A stretch of 64,000 nucleotides of DNA. Source: RYN-230 sp963851025 (GTDB lineage: Bacteria; Actinomycetota; Actinomycetes; Streptosporangiales; Streptosporangiaceae). The notes under the pieces are model-generated. The model made no database searches. It saw only the letters and a list, made by a program, of their open reading frames with translations, and was not told the origin of the DNA. The stretch spans positions 124,001 through 188,000 of the forward strand of contig CAWKOA010000012.1 of NCBI GenBank assembly GCA_963851025.1, read 5' to 3'. Position numbers and translations under genes: made by a program. Of the stretch, positions 33,092 through 41,953 are shown piece by piece; the stretch's first letter is position 1, and every line of letters begins with the position of its first letter.

Positions 33092-34651
33092 TCAGCGGGT
33101 CCCGGGCACCGGGCGGGCGGACATGGTGAAAAAGTCACGCGGCCACCAGGGCTCGAAATACCGGTTCGGTGCGCCGAACATGCCCGGCAGCAGGTCTTTC
33201 CCGTTGGCGGGGGTGGCCCGGGCGCTGGCACCGTTCGGGTGGTACGAGGCGAAGTTCACCCAGTCGGTGTTGATGTCCAGTTCCATGCCGCGGACGGCGC
33301 CCGCCCGGACCAGGATGTCCGCCAGCGTGGTGATGTTGAGCCCGGGACCGCCCACGTAGACCAGGGCCCCGTTAGCGGTGATGCCGACGGCTGACCGCCA
33401 GACATAGACGGCGTTCCCGAGGGTGAAGCCCCACCGGGTCGTGTCACTGGGATTGAGGCCGGGCACGGCCTTCCCGTTGCTGACCAGCAGGTCGAGGTTC
33501 TGCCGCACGGAGACGACGTCCGGGGTCAGGGTGGCGCCGTGGCCCCAGGCGAGGATGTTGGCCGAGCCGTTGCGGTAGATGACGAACGACGCGGCGCCCT
33601 TGCGCAGCGGGAGGATGGTCTTGCCGCCGGTGTAGTAGCCGCCGTTGGCGTTGTCCATCAGGAACCCCGCGTTGAAGGCCGCGACGAGGCTCCTGGACGC
33701 GGCCCGGGAGACGGGCGCGGTGTAGCGGTAGGGGCCGCCGCCGGGAATCGTGCTCCCGGAGTAGAGCGTCGCCCGGAGCAGCCGGGTGTCCATCCAGGCC
33801 ACCCCGACGACCAGGCTGGTGTGCACCGCGTCCGGCCGCACCCATGTCTCATAGACCGCCGGATAGCCGCCGACCCGGCGCCCGGCCGGATGCCAGACGC
33901 CTTCCCCGGGCAGCCGGTGACCGGCGGGCGAGGTCATCCGCGCCGGGACCGCCAGGTGTGCGACGGCCCGCCCCCTGTGGCCGCCCGCCCCGCCCGTGCC
34001 GCCCAGGCTGGGGATGGCGGACTGGGCCGGCTTGCCGCCGACCGGTGGCGCGTGGTGGGAGTACCACACGTTCTCGGCCCAGTTCACGATCGGGCTGCCG
34101 CCGTGCTCCCGGAACCATTCCGCGCCGCGGGCGGCTGCCGATGACCCCAGGCCGGGATTGGTGAGCGCACTGCCCAGCGAGTACCACACCGGGGTGAGCA
34201 GCAGGACGACCGCGCAGAGGGCCGCCAGGAACGGGTGCCGGCCAATGACTGTCCGGCGGGCACTGCGGATTTCCCGGCGCCTGGCCCGGCGGCCCTGCGG
34301 CTTCCGCGGTCCGCCGGCCGCGGCCGGCGGACGCATCCAGGGGTCGTGATCCAGGTCCGCTGCCCAGTACCCGGGATCCGTGTCCTGCCCGTTACCGGCG
34401 CCGTACCCGGCTTCCGCGCCGTACCCGTTACCCGGTCCGTGCCCGTGACCGTTGCCCTGGCCCGGATACAGGTCGGACGGCACCCGCGTCTCGCCGGGCG
34501 GCCAGCCAGCGGGGTCACGCCAGGCCCGCTCCGGCTCCGGCTGCTCCCACGGGGCGCCGGCCCGCTGACCCGTTCCCGGCCAGGAATCACCTGCCTGGCC
34601 CGCCCGGTGGCTTCCGCCGTGGGCCCGTCGCGGCGGGTGATCGTCCTGCAT
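33092..34651 (-). CDS. Phosphodiester glycosidase (NAGPA-domain) protein, membrane anchored
   Basis: The protein has 519 residues. The first about 125 are Gly/Pro/Tyr-rich and cytoplasmic, followed by one membrane helix (PFLAALCAVVLLLTPVWYSL at about 139-158) and an outside domain. There, LVAAFNAGFLMDNANGGYYT, GTAVYVWRSAVG-like strands (GNAVYVWRSAVGITANGALV) and MELDINTDWVNFASYHP match the NAGPA/DUF2233 fold, with the N-x-G-F and D-x-N motifs. Relatives cleave phosphodiester-linked sugars of wall polymers or capsule. It looks like host-type envelope biology rather than sulfur metabolism and is transcribed toward the MFS gene. Confidence 0.82.
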   Translation of the reverse strand: MQDDHPPRRAHGGSHRAGQAGDSWPGTGQRAGAPWEQPEPERAWRDPAGWPPGETRVPSDLYPGQGNGHGHGPGNGYGAEAGYGAGNGQDTDPGYWAADLDHDPWMRPPAAAGGPRKPQGRRARRREIRSARRTVIGRHPFLAALCAVVLLLTPVWYSLGSALTNPGLGSSAAARGAEWFREHGGSPIVNWAENVWYSHHAPPVGGKPAQSAIPSLGGTGGAGGHRGRAVAHLAVPARMTSPAGHRLPGEGVWHPAGRRVGGYPAVYETWVRPDAVHTSLVVGVAWMDTRLLRATLYSGSTIPGGGPYRYTAPVSRAASRSLVAAFNAGFLMDNANGGYYTGGKTILPLRKGAASFVIYRNGSANILAWGHGATLTPDVVSVRQNLDLLVSNGKAVPGLNPSDTTRWGFTLGNAVYVWRSAVGITANGALVYVGGPGLNITTLADILVRAGAVRGMELDINTDWVNFASYHPNGASARATPANGKDLLPGMFGAPNRYFEPWWPRDFFTMSARPVPGTR

Positions 34652-34841
34652 GACCTGCCATCCCTCCTGACCCCGGGTTGGCTGCCGCTGGACGCGTCCT
34701 CGTGATCAACCACGACCGCCCAGGCCCGTCGTGTGCAGTCGGCGAGCCTGATTCAGGTTAGCTGCGGTTCCGGCCCGCTCAGCATCTCAGGACAAGGCTT
34801 TGCCCGTTCCTGCCGCTTTGTTAGCGGCAGCCCGCCGGGCG

Positions 34842-36053
34842 TCAGGCGAGGCCCTTCACCATGAGGCTCCAGTACATGCTGGGCAGCCCGTAGCGCTTGA
34901 GCAGCCACATGTCATAACGCGGCTTGAGGGTGTCGATGAACGGGATGCTGGGGGTGCGCTTGAGCTCGTAGTCGAACTCGGCGAGCAGCATCCTGTTGCG
35001 CGAGGTGACCAGGGGACAGGACGTGTAGCCGCTGTACCGGCGCCTGGGACCCTGGCCGCGCATCGCCGCGAGCAGGTTCGCGGCCAGGACCGGGGCCTGG
35101 GCGCGGATGGCGGCGCCGGTCTTGGACGTCGGCAGGCTCGAGACGTCACCGAGCGCGAACACATTGGGCCAGTCCGGGCTCTGCAGGGTGTGCTTGTCCA
35201 CTCGCACGTAGCCGAACGGGGTGGCCGGGTCGGCCAGGGGCGACGCCTTGACCCAGTCCGGGGCGCTCTGCGGCGGGGTGGCGTGCAGGATGTCGTACTC
35301 GATGGTCTCCTTCGTGCCCGCCTTCGTATCGGCGATGACGGCCCGGTTGTTATCCCCGTCGATCTCGGTGAGCTGGGACTCCTTGCGGACCTCGATGCCG
35401 TAGCCGGCGGCCACGCCCTCAAGCACCCTGGCCCAGTCCGGCTGGCTGAACATCGCCGCCGTGGGCAGCACCAGGATGACCCGGGTGCGGTCCAGGACGC
35501 CCTGGCTGCGCCACCAGTCGGCGGCCAGGTAGGCGATCTTCTGCGGGGCGCCCGCGCACTTGATGGGTCCGGCGGGCATGGTGAACACCGCCGTGCCCCC
35601 GCGCAAGCCGCGGATGAACTCCCAGGTGCGCGGGGCGAGGTCGAAGCGGTAATTGCTGGAGACGCCCCGCTGGCCAAGGGCCTCGGGCAGCCCGGGCACC
35701 TTGGCGAAATCCAGCTGGATGCCGGGCGCCATCACGAGGTAGTCGTAGTGCAGGTCACCGGACGGCGTGGTCACGGTCTGCGCGGACGGGTCGACAGCGG
35801 TCGCGGCCTCGCGCACCCAGGTCACGCCCCTGGGCATGACCCGGGACTCCGCCCGCACCGTCGCGCCCTGCGGGCACCGGCCGCCTCCCACGAGCGTCCA
35901 CAGCGGCTGGTAGTAGTGGCTGGCAGACGGCTCGATCACGGTGACGCTGTCCACGCCAGCCCGGCGGAGCCGGGCCGCGGCGACGATGCCGCCGGTACCG
36001 CCGCCGACGATGACGACCTTCTGCTTCAGGGGGGCAGGGCTTGGCTGGCTCAT
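34842..36053 (-). CDS. sqr: Sulfide:quinone oxidoreductase (type II-like)
   Basis: The protein has 403 residues. The FAD-binding KVVIVGGGTGGIVAAARLRR is at residues 12-31. Three Cys stand at positions expected for SQR chemistry: Cys60 (GGRCPQG), Cys166 (AGPIKCAGAPQKI, the signature of type II enzymes) and Cys346 (YTSCPLV). NVFALGDVSSLPTSKTGAAI is the second dinucleotide region. SQR oxidises H2S, reduces quinone and hands sulfane sulfur to a thiol acceptor at the inner face of the membrane. AAGGAGG precedes ATG 36053, and the gene follows the second CstB-like dioxygenase by 13 bases, so persulfide product and consumer are co-made. Confidence 0.93.
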   Translation of the reverse strand: MSQPSPAPLKQKVVIVGGGTGGIVAAARLRRAGVDSVTVIEPSASHYYQPLWTLVGGGRCPQGATVRAESRVMPRGVTWVREAATAVDPSAQTVTTPSGDLHYDYLVMAPGIQLDFAKVPGLPEALGQRGVSSNYRFDLAPRTWEFIRGLRGGTAVFTMPAGPIKCAGAPQKIAYLAADWWRSQGVLDRTRVILVLPTAAMFSQPDWARVLEGVAAGYGIEVRKESQLTEIDGDNNRAVIADTKAGTKETIEYDILHATPPQSAPDWVKASPLADPATPFGYVRVDKHTLQSPDWPNVFALGDVSSLPTSKTGAAIRAQAPVLAANLLAAMRGQGPRRRYSGYTSCPLVTSRNRMLLAEFDYELKRTPSIPFIDTLKPRYDMWLLKRYGLPSMYWSLMVKGLA

Positions 36054-36066
36054 TTGGTGAGCCTCC

Positions 36067-37449
36067 TTAGCGGGTTGCGGGCCGTGCGATGGCCAGGCCG
36101 GCGGTTTCAGCGTGGCTGAATTCGTCGTTGATGCTGATGACGTCGCGCCCGTGGGCGGCCAGCATCGAGCCGGCCACCATGGCGCGGTAGCCGCTGTGGC
36201 AGTGCACCCAGACCTCGCCCGCCGGTACCTCGCCGAGTCGTCCGGGCAGTTCGCTGAACGGAATGTGCACGGCGCCGGCGATATGGCCCTCATCCCATTC
36301 CAGCCGGCGGCGGACGTCCAGAATGACCGGGCGGCTGCGGGTTCTCCCGGCCGCGGGCCTGGCCGCGGCGAGGTCACCAAACTTCACCAGCCGCAGCGTG
36401 CCCAGCGGCTGCTCCCCGGCCCAGTCCCGCGGGCGGCCGGTCGCGGCGGCGGCCGGGCGGTCGATGCCGATCCGGGCCAGTTCCCGCTGGGCCTGGCTGA
36501 CTTGCTCAGGTGTCTCGCCGAGCAGGGTCAACGGCGTACCCCAGGGAATCACCCAGCCCAGGTAGGTGGCGAAGCTGCCGTCGAGCGGGAAGCTGAACGA
36601 GCCGGGCACGAACCCGGCGGCGAACGCGACCCGGTCGCGCAGGTCGATGACCCACTCTCCGGCCTGTATCCGGCGCCGGATCTGCGCGGCGTCAGCCCGG
36701 TCCGGCGGGGACAGATCCGGGCCGTCCGGCCCGGCGGTGTTGGCCGGGCCCATGTGCGCGTAGTACGCGGGCCAGGCGTCCAGCCCGGCGAGCAGCGTGT
36801 CCAGGTACATCTGCTCGCTGGCGGTGAGTGCGGGGTTGAACCGCTTCTCCTGCCCGATGGTGGAGGACCGGGCCTGCGCCTGGGTGGCGGCGCAGAAGCT
36901 GCCGAACCCGTGGGTGGGGAAGATTTCCGCGGAGTCGGGCAGTTCGCGCGCCAGGCGGTGGGCCGAGGCGTACTGCGCGCGGGCGAGGGTCAGGGTGTGA
37001 TCGGGCCCCAGCAGATCCGGGCGGCCGGTCGAGCCGTACAGCAGTGACCCGCCAGTGAACACCCTGGCCAGCGACCCATCCGACTCCAGGACGTAGGACA
37101 GATGGGTAAAGGTATGCCCGGGTGTCGCCAGCACCCGCAGCCGCATAGCGTCCCCGATCTCCAGGTCATCGCCGTCACGGACCGGTGTCCGGTCGAAGCG
37201 GACCGGGTCGGCCTCGTTGACGAGGTAACTGGCTCCCGCCGCCCGGGCGAGCGCCAGCCCTCCGGTGACGTAGTCGTTGTGTATATGGGTCTCGGCGACA
37301 TGGGTGATGCGCACACCGAGGCGGGCGGCCAGGCCGGTGATGCGGTCGATATCCCGCTGCGGGTCGATCACCAGAGCCGTGTCCCCGTCGTGGGCTAGGT
37401 AGCTGCGGTCGCCCAGGGACGGCGTGTCGATGGAGAGCACTTCGACCAT
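36067..37449 (-). CDS. cstB: Persulfide dioxygenase-rhodanese fusion (CstB-like), copy 2
   Basis: The protein has 460 residues, the same length and domain order as the gene at 22606. The MBL domain has His55, His57 and Asp59 (THIHNDYVTGG) and GHTFTH, the middle rhodanese-like domain has no Cys, and the final rhodanese has Cys417 (VHCHSGYRA). The two differ at many positions, so they are diverged paralogues rather than a recent duplication. This copy is in an operon with SQR (13-base gap) and begins after GGAAGGAT. No G-tract palindrome precedes it. Instead a different palindrome (37505-37522) lies between it and the divergent GntR gene, suggesting separate control. Confidence 0.92.
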   Translation of the reverse strand: MVEVLSIDTPSLGDRSYLAHDGDTALVIDPQRDIDRITGLAARLGVRITHVAETHIHNDYVTGGLALARAAGASYLVNEADPVRFDRTPVRDGDDLEIGDAMRLRVLATPGHTFTHLSYVLESDGSLARVFTGGSLLYGSTGRPDLLGPDHTLTLARAQYASAHRLARELPDSAEIFPTHGFGSFCAATQAQARSSTIGQEKRFNPALTASEQMYLDTLLAGLDAWPAYYAHMGPANTAGPDGPDLSPPDRADAAQIRRRIQAGEWVIDLRDRVAFAAGFVPGSFSFPLDGSFATYLGWVIPWGTPLTLLGETPEQVSQAQRELARIGIDRPAAAATGRPRDWAGEQPLGTLRLVKFGDLAAARPAAGRTRSRPVILDVRRRLEWDEGHIAGAVHIPFSELPGRLGEVPAGEVWVHCHSGYRAMVAGSMLAAHGRDVISINDEFSHAETAGLAIARPATR

Positions 37450-37504
37450 GATCGCGATCCTTCCGGACCCGGATACCGGCCCAGGCATCCTTGAGTCCGT
37501 TTAA

Positions 37505-37522
37505 TGTACGGTCATTCGTACA
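37505..37522. promoter_or_regulatory. Palindrome in the divergent cstB2/gntR region
   Basis: TGTACGGTCATTCGTACA has perfect 6-base arms around a 6-base centre. It lies 56 bases before the cstB copy 2 start and 150 bases before the GntR start, a good position for an operator of one or both. GATCGCGATC also occurs twice nearby (at about 37450 and 37636), a second candidate site. Confidence 0.55.
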
Positions 37523-37672
37523 GGGAAACAAGGCTCTGCCGCAGCTGAGTGCGTCCTCCGGCTGGCCAGGTCCTGGTGTCCGCTGGTGGTACGTTCCGTG
37601 GTGTCCGGACGTTTGGGCGTACTCCGGCCCGGGCGATCGCGATCGTTCCCGTCCAGGTCAGGAGGTGAGGTG

Positions 37673-38503
37673 ATGGGACCGGCGAGCCAGCGGGCGGCGG
37701 CCCCGCAGCCTCTGGACCGCGGCAGCCCGCTGCCGCTATGGGCCCAGCTCCGCGACGACCTGCGGCGGCGGCTGGCGGTGGGCGCCTTCGATGACTCGTT
37801 CCCCGGTGAGCTGGACCTCGTGGGGGAATACCAGGTGAGCCGGCACACCGTCCGGGCCGCCCTGCGTCAGCTCCGGGCCGACGGGACCATCGTCGCTGAA
37901 CGGGGGCGGCGCCCCCGGCTGGCCGGGCAAGAGCCGATCACGCAGCCGCTGGGCGCGCTGTACTCGCTGTTCGCCTCGGTGGAATCAGCGGGCCTGCGCC
38001 AGGCCAGCGTCGTGCGGGCCCGCGACCTGCGTGCCGACGGGGTGATCGCCGACCGGCTCGGGCTGGAGGCATCCACGCCGCTGTTCCGCCTCGAGCGGCT
38101 GCGCCTCGCCGGGGGTGAGCCGCTGGCCCTCGACACGGTCTGGCTGCCCGCCGACATTGCGGCGCCGCTGTTGGAGGCGGATTTCACGCACACTGGTCTG
38201 TACGACGAGCTGGCCACCCGGGCCGGTGTCCGGCTCCAGGGCGGCCGGGAGCACATACGCGCGGTGGTGCCCACCCCGGCGGAGCAGCGCCTGCTGGAGA
38301 TCCCGCCAGCTGCTGCGGTGCTCGCCATTGACCGGCTGGGCCACGCCGGGGGCAGGCCCGTGGAGTGGCGGCATACCGTGATCAGGGGAGACAGGTTTTC
38401 CCTGGTCGCCGAGTTCTCGGCGCGGACCGGCTATCAGCTCAGCCTGGGCAGCGCATACCCCGCTGCCCGGACGCCGGCCAGCGTGACCGCAGCGACCGCG
38501 TAG
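37673..38503 (+). CDS. GntR-family regulator with UTRA effector domain (HutC subfamily)
   Basis: The protein has 276 residues. The N-terminal winged helix (LPLWAQLRDDLRRRLAVGAF and YQVSRHTVRAALRQLRADGT) is GntR. The C-terminal half (TPLFRLERLRLAGGEPLALD, then W-L-P-A-D and the RLGHAGGRPVEWRHTVIRGD region) is the UTRA ligand-binding fold. GGAGGTGAGGTG lies just before ATG 37673. It is divergent from the cstB2-sqr operon with palindromes between, so it is a candidate regulator of sulfide oxidation. The ligand is unknown. Confidence 0.9.
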   Translation: MGPASQRAAAPQPLDRGSPLPLWAQLRDDLRRRLAVGAFDDSFPGELDLVGEYQVSRHTVRAALRQLRADGTIVAERGRRPRLAGQEPITQPLGALYSLFASVESAGLRQASVVRARDLRADGVIADRLGLEASTPLFRLERLRLAGGEPLALDTVWLPADIAAPLLEADFTHTGLYDELATRAGVRLQGGREHIRAVVPTPAEQRLLEIPPAAAVLAIDRLGHAGGRPVEWRHTVIRGDRFSLVAEFSARTGYQLSLGSAYPAARTPASVTAATA

Positions 38504-38561
38504 TGGTGCCCGCCGGGCACCAGACTCCATCCGGAAGTGATGGGCGGGAAAGGGTGGCATC

Positions 38562-39146
38562 GTGGACAGCCAGGAATGGGACCAGCGCTACGCCGGCACC
38601 GCTCTGGTGTGGACGGCCCAGCCGAACCGTTTCGTCGTTGACGAGCTGCAGGACCTCCCCCCGGGGCGCGCGCTGGACGTCGGGGCCGGCGAGGGGCGCA
38701 ACGCGGTATGGCTGGCCGGCCGCGGCTGGCAGGTGACCGCGGTGGATTTCTCTGCCGTCGGGCTGGACAAGGGCCGCCGCCTCGCCGGGGCGCGCGGCCT
38801 GGACATCGACTGGGTACACGCCGATCTGCGCGACTACCAGCCCGAGGAACGCTCATTCCAGCTCGTGCTCATCGCCTACCTCCAGCTCCGCGAGGCGGAA
38901 CTGGACGGCGTGCTGCGCCGCGCCGCGTCGGCACTCGCGCCCGGGGGTGTGCTGCTGGTGGTGGGTCACGATGTGACCAACCTGACGGAGGGGGCCGGCG
39001 GCCCGCCGGATCCGGCTGTCCTGTACACGCCGGAATCCATCACACGCCCTCTCGGCGGCCTCACTGTGCTGCGGGCGGAGCGAGTCCGGCGCCCGGTCGG
39101 CACAGGCCAGGCGGTTGACACCCTGGTCCGCGCGGTCCGGGACTGA
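38562..39146 (+). CDS. Class I SAM-dependent methyltransferase (TehB-like)
   Basis: The protein has 194 residues. ALDVGAGEGRNAVWLAGRGW is SAM motif I, VTAVDFSAVGLDKGRRLA gives the ribose-binding acid, and DIDWVHADLRDYQP and SFQLVLIAYLQLR follow. Size and sequence resemble TehB-type enzymes that methylate tellurite, selenite, thiols or other small nucleophiles. Start GTG 38562 follows AAAGGGTGG. With sulfur and arsenic genes around it, a chalcogen or metalloid substrate is attractive but unproven. It follows the GntR gene by about 60 bases. Confidence 0.85.
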   Translation: MDSQEWDQRYAGTALVWTAQPNRFVVDELQDLPPGRALDVGAGEGRNAVWLAGRGWQVTAVDFSAVGLDKGRRLAGARGLDIDWVHADLRDYQPEERSFQLVLIAYLQLREAELDGVLRRAASALAPGGVLLVVGHDVTNLTEGAGGPPDPAVLYTPESITRPLGGLTVLRAERVRRPVGTGQAVDTLVRAVRD

Positions 39147-39404
39147 TCAGGAGCAGGCAACCGCGGGCACGTTCCCGCGCCCACCGCGCCGGCTGATTCC
39201 AGGCCGGCCCAGCACCGCTGGCCGGGTCAGCCATTCCAGGCAGCGCCGGAAATGGCTAATGCCATCCCGCAGCCACTGGCTGAGCCAGGCTTCCGCGCGG
39301 CAGCGGGCTCCGGGCGCGTGGTTCTTGACATGGCCTGCACATGTTCGCGGCACTGGCTGCATGGCTGCGGCGTGTACTGAAAGTGAGGTTGAAAGGGCGT
39401 GAGG

Positions 39405-39722
39405 ATGATGATGAGGCGGACGATTATGGCGCTGGCAGCGGTTCCGGCGGTGCTGCTGGCCGGTGGTGGTGTCGCGGTGGCGCAGGCGGCGGGTGCTCCG
39501 GCGGGCACGGCAGTTGTCCAGCAGGCGGGCGTGCACCACAGTGGCGGTGCGTGCGATCAGCATCAGATGGCGGCCGTGGTGAAGGCGATGGCGCGGCACG
39601 ACCACCAGGGCTGCGCAGGCCAGGGGAACTGCGACCGCGGGCACGCGGCTGACCAGCAGGGTGCCGGGGGCATGATGACCCGTGCGCACCACGGTGATGG
39701 CTGCGGTGACGGTCAAGGCTAG
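39405..39722 (+). CDS. Secreted His/Cys-rich small protein, possible metal binder
   Basis: The product has 105 residues. A signal peptide is clear: basic MMMRRTIM, a hydrophobic core ALAAVPAVLLAGGGVAVA and an A-x-A-like end near residue 25. The mature part contains about ten His plus Cys in clusters (HHSGGACDQHQ, RHDHQGCAGQGNCDRGH, AHHGDGCGDG), suggesting metal binding outside the cell. The start could also be GTG 39399; GAAAGGGCGTGAGG precedes both. No family is recognised. The position between a methyltransferase and ars genes fits metal or metalloid handling. Confidence 0.7.
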   Translation: MMMRRTIMALAAVPAVLLAGGGVAVAQAAGAPAGTAVVQQAGVHHSGGACDQHQMAAVVKAMARHDHQGCAGQGNCDRGHAADQQGAGGMMTRAHHGDGCGDGQG

Positions 39723-39775
39723 CCACGAAGTGAGACACGATGTCCCGGTCGCCTGGTGGCCGGGACATCAGCATG

Positions 39776-40030
39776 TCAGGAGGCGGGCAAGGTCAGGGTG
39801 AATGTCGTCCCGCCGCCGGGTGGGCTGGTGGCGGTGAGGGTGCCGCCCTGGGCGGCAGTGAGTGCGGCAGGCGGCCGATGCCGTGCCGGCCCGGCCCGCC
39901 GGCGGTGCCGGCCGAATCGTTCGAGAGTGCGGAGGTCCGCGGCGGGGATGCCGCGGTACCTGACGGCCCAGGTGCCTGCCGCGCCGGACCGGGCCGCTTC
40001 ACGTTCTTGGACGGCCGGGCTTGGCACCCG
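39776..40030 (-). pseudogene. C-terminal remnant of a sensor histidine kinase
   Basis: The minus-strand frame ends LTAAQGGTLTATSPPGGGTT, then FTLTLP and stop. That is the closing G-box region of a HATPase_c domain ('GG.l...s..g.Gt.f.l.lP'). Upstream, the ERFGRH and HGIGRLPHSL pieces of the same domain are in different frames, and no N-box or phospho-acceptor domain is present. It is a decayed 3' end of a two-component kinase gene and cannot function. Confidence 0.55.
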
Positions 40031-40130
40031 CGGGGTCGCGCGGCGCCCGGCGCGGATCGGGGCCTGTTGGCCCGGCCGGAGGTGACGAACGGCCCGGCCG
40101 CCGCGCGCATGCCCGCCCTACCGTGGTGGT

Positions 40131-40502
40131 GTGAGTACTTCAACGTTTGTTGATTCGAGCCCGGTTGAGCTGACGGGCGGTTTCGCGGCCCTGGCCGACC
40201 CGGTGCGCCTTGCCATCGTGGGGGTGCTGGCCGGGGGTGGGCGGTGCGTGTGCGACCTGAACGAGCAGGTGCCGGTCGCGGCGAACCTGCTGTCCTACCA
40301 CCTGCGGGTGCTGCGCGAAGCGGGCCTGGTGAGCGCGGCCCGCCGCGGACGGTGGGTTGACTACCGCCTCGACGGCGGCGGGTTCGCCGCGTTGTGGGCC
40401 CAGGCGTCCGCCGCTGGTGTGCCGCTGCCCGGCGACCGGGTCAGCGCCGAGCGGCGCGGATCGCCATGTGAGGACGACGGTGAGGGGGTTTGCGGTGACT
40501 GA
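40131..40502 (+). CDS. arsR: ArsR-family As(III)-type repressor
   Basis: The protein has 123 residues from GTG 40131. The winged helix (FAALADPVRLAIVGVLAGGG, then NLLSYHLRVLREAGLV) is ArsR/SmtB. CVCDL at the start of the recognition region is the classical arsenite-binding C-x-C. A further Cys pair lies in the tail (SPCEDDGEGVCGD). Arsenite or antimonite binding would release the promoter. The stop overlaps the GTG start of the Acr3 gene, forming an arsR-acr3 operon. Confidence 0.92.
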   Translation: MSTSTFVDSSPVELTGGFAALADPVRLAIVGVLAGGGRCVCDLNEQVPVAANLLSYHLRVLREAGLVSAARRGRWVDYRLDGGGFAALWAQASAAGVPLPGDRVSAERRGSPCEDDGEGVCGD

Positions 40503-41595
40503 CACGAGGACGAGCGAGGTCACCGGCGCGGCTGGGCAGCGGCCGGTGGTGGCCGGGCTGTCCCGGCTGGATCGGTTCCTGCCGGTGTGGATCGGCGCGG
40601 CGATGGCCGCTGGGCTGCTGCTGGGGCGCCTGGTTCCTGGCCTGAACAGCTCTTTGAACCGGGTGGCGATCCATGGCACCAGTCTGCCGATCGCGCTCGG
40701 GCTGCTGCTGATGATGTACCCGGTGCTGGCGAAGGTCCGTTACAGCGAGATCGGGCGGATCACCGCGGACCGGCGGATGATGACCGCCTCGCTGCTGCTG
40801 AACTGGGTGGTCGGCCCGGCGGTGATGTTCGCGCTGGCCTGGCTTTTCCTTGCGGGCCAGCCTGCGTACCGGACCGGGGTCATCCTGGTCGGGCTGGCCC
40901 GGTGCATCGCGATGGTGCTGATCTGGACCGACCTGGCGTGCGGTGACCGGGAGATGGCCACCGTGCTGGTCGCGCTGAACGCGGTCTTCCAGGTCCTGCT
41001 GTTTGCCGCCCTCGCGGTCTTCTACCTGCAGGTGCTGCCCGGCTGGCTGGGCCTGCACACCACCAGCCTGCACGTGTCCATCGCCGAGATCGGCGGCACG
41101 GTCGCGGTCTTCCTCGGCATCCCGCTGGCAGCCGGCTACCTGACCCGCACGCTCGGCGAGCGGGCCCGCGGCCGGGACTGGTATGAGACCCGGTTCCTGC
41201 CCAGGATCGCGCCGGTCGCGCTGTACGGGCTGCTGTTCACGGTCGTGATCTTGTTCGCCCTGCAGGGCCGCAAGATCACCTCACAGCCGCTGGATGTGGC
41301 CCGGATCGCGCTGCCGCTGCTGGCCTATTTCGTGATCATGTGGTTCGGCGGGTTCGCCATCGGCCGCCGGCTGCACCTGCCCTACCCGCGCACCGCCGCG
41401 CTGGCGTTCTCCGCGGCCAGCAACGACTTCGAGCTGGCGATCGCGGTGGCGATCGGCGTGTTCGGGGTGACCAGCGGGCAGGCCCTCGCGGGCGTGGTCG
41501 GGCCGCTCATCGAGGTGCCGGTCATGCTCGCGCTGGTCTACGTCGCCTTGTGGGCCCGCCGCCGCTTCTACCCCTCCGAGGAGGCAACGCCATGA
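40495..41595 (+). CDS. acr3: Acr3-family arsenite efflux permease
   Basis: From GTG 40495 the protein has 366 residues and about ten membrane helices. LPIALGLLLMMYPVLAKVRY, ARCIAMVLIWTDLACGD (with the essential helix-4 Cys) and FSAASNDFELAIAVAIGVFG are diagnostic of Acr3 carriers, which expel arsenite using the proton gradient. The coding sequence overlaps arsR upstream and the DUF2180 gene downstream (ATGA at 41592-41595), so three genes are translationally linked. An upstream in-frame start at 40357 would run through arsR and is rejected. Confidence 0.93.
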   Translation: MTDTRTSEVTGAAGQRPVVAGLSRLDRFLPVWIGAAMAAGLLLGRLVPGLNSSLNRVAIHGTSLPIALGLLLMMYPVLAKVRYSEIGRITADRRMMTASLLLNWVVGPAVMFALAWLFLAGQPAYRTGVILVGLARCIAMVLIWTDLACGDREMATVLVALNAVFQVLLFAALAVFYLQVLPGWLGLHTTSLHVSIAEIGGTVAVFLGIPLAAGYLTRTLGERARGRDWYETRFLPRIAPVALYGLLFTVVILFALQGRKITSQPLDVARIALPLLAYFVIMWFGGFAIGRRLHLPYPRTAALAFSAASNDFELAIAVAIGVFGVTSGQALAGVVGPLIEVPVMLALVYVALWARRRFYPSEEATP

Positions 41596-41828
41596 ACTGC
41601 TTCGACTGCGCCGCGCTCGGCGGCCATGCCGATGCGGTCGCCGTGTGCGCCGACTGCGGCGCCGCCGTTTGCCACCACCACGCACACGTCACCGCCCGCT
41701 GGCTGACCCGCACCATGGTGATCAACCGCGTCGTCGCCGTCGAGCCACCCGCGCGCACCATCCGCTGCGGCGTATGCCAGGCCGCCCGCGACGCCGCGCC
41801 GGCTACCAGCTACGCGGCGGCTGGCTGA
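41592..41828 (+). CDS. DUF2180 small Cys/His-rich protein
   Basis: The product has 78 residues. MNCFDCAALGGHADAVAVCA, then DCGAAVCHHHAH and RCGVCQAAR give several C-x-x-C knuckles and a His cluster, as in DUF2180 (probable zinc-binding) proteins. Its ATG overlaps the Acr3 stop. DUF2180 genes commonly accompany metal or sulfur transport genes in actinomycetes, and the activity is unknown. The protein is intact. Confidence 0.85.
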   Translation: MNCFDCAALGGHADAVAVCADCGAAVCHHHAHVTARWLTRTMVINRVVAVEPPARTIRCGVCQAARDAAPATSYAAAG

Positions 41829-41953
41829 GCGACGACAACCGGCAGTGCCGTCACGCCCACCGGGCCGGGTGATCCGCGGATCCGGGTGATACCGGCCGGG
41901 CATGCCCGGCAGGACGGCCGCCCCGCAGATGCAGCGGAAAGGAGCGGGCGGCC

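Noticed and set aside
39905..40130. Complete histidine kinase gene before arsR
   Set aside because: Only scattered pieces of the ATPase domain in different frames are present; it was entered as a pseudogene instead.
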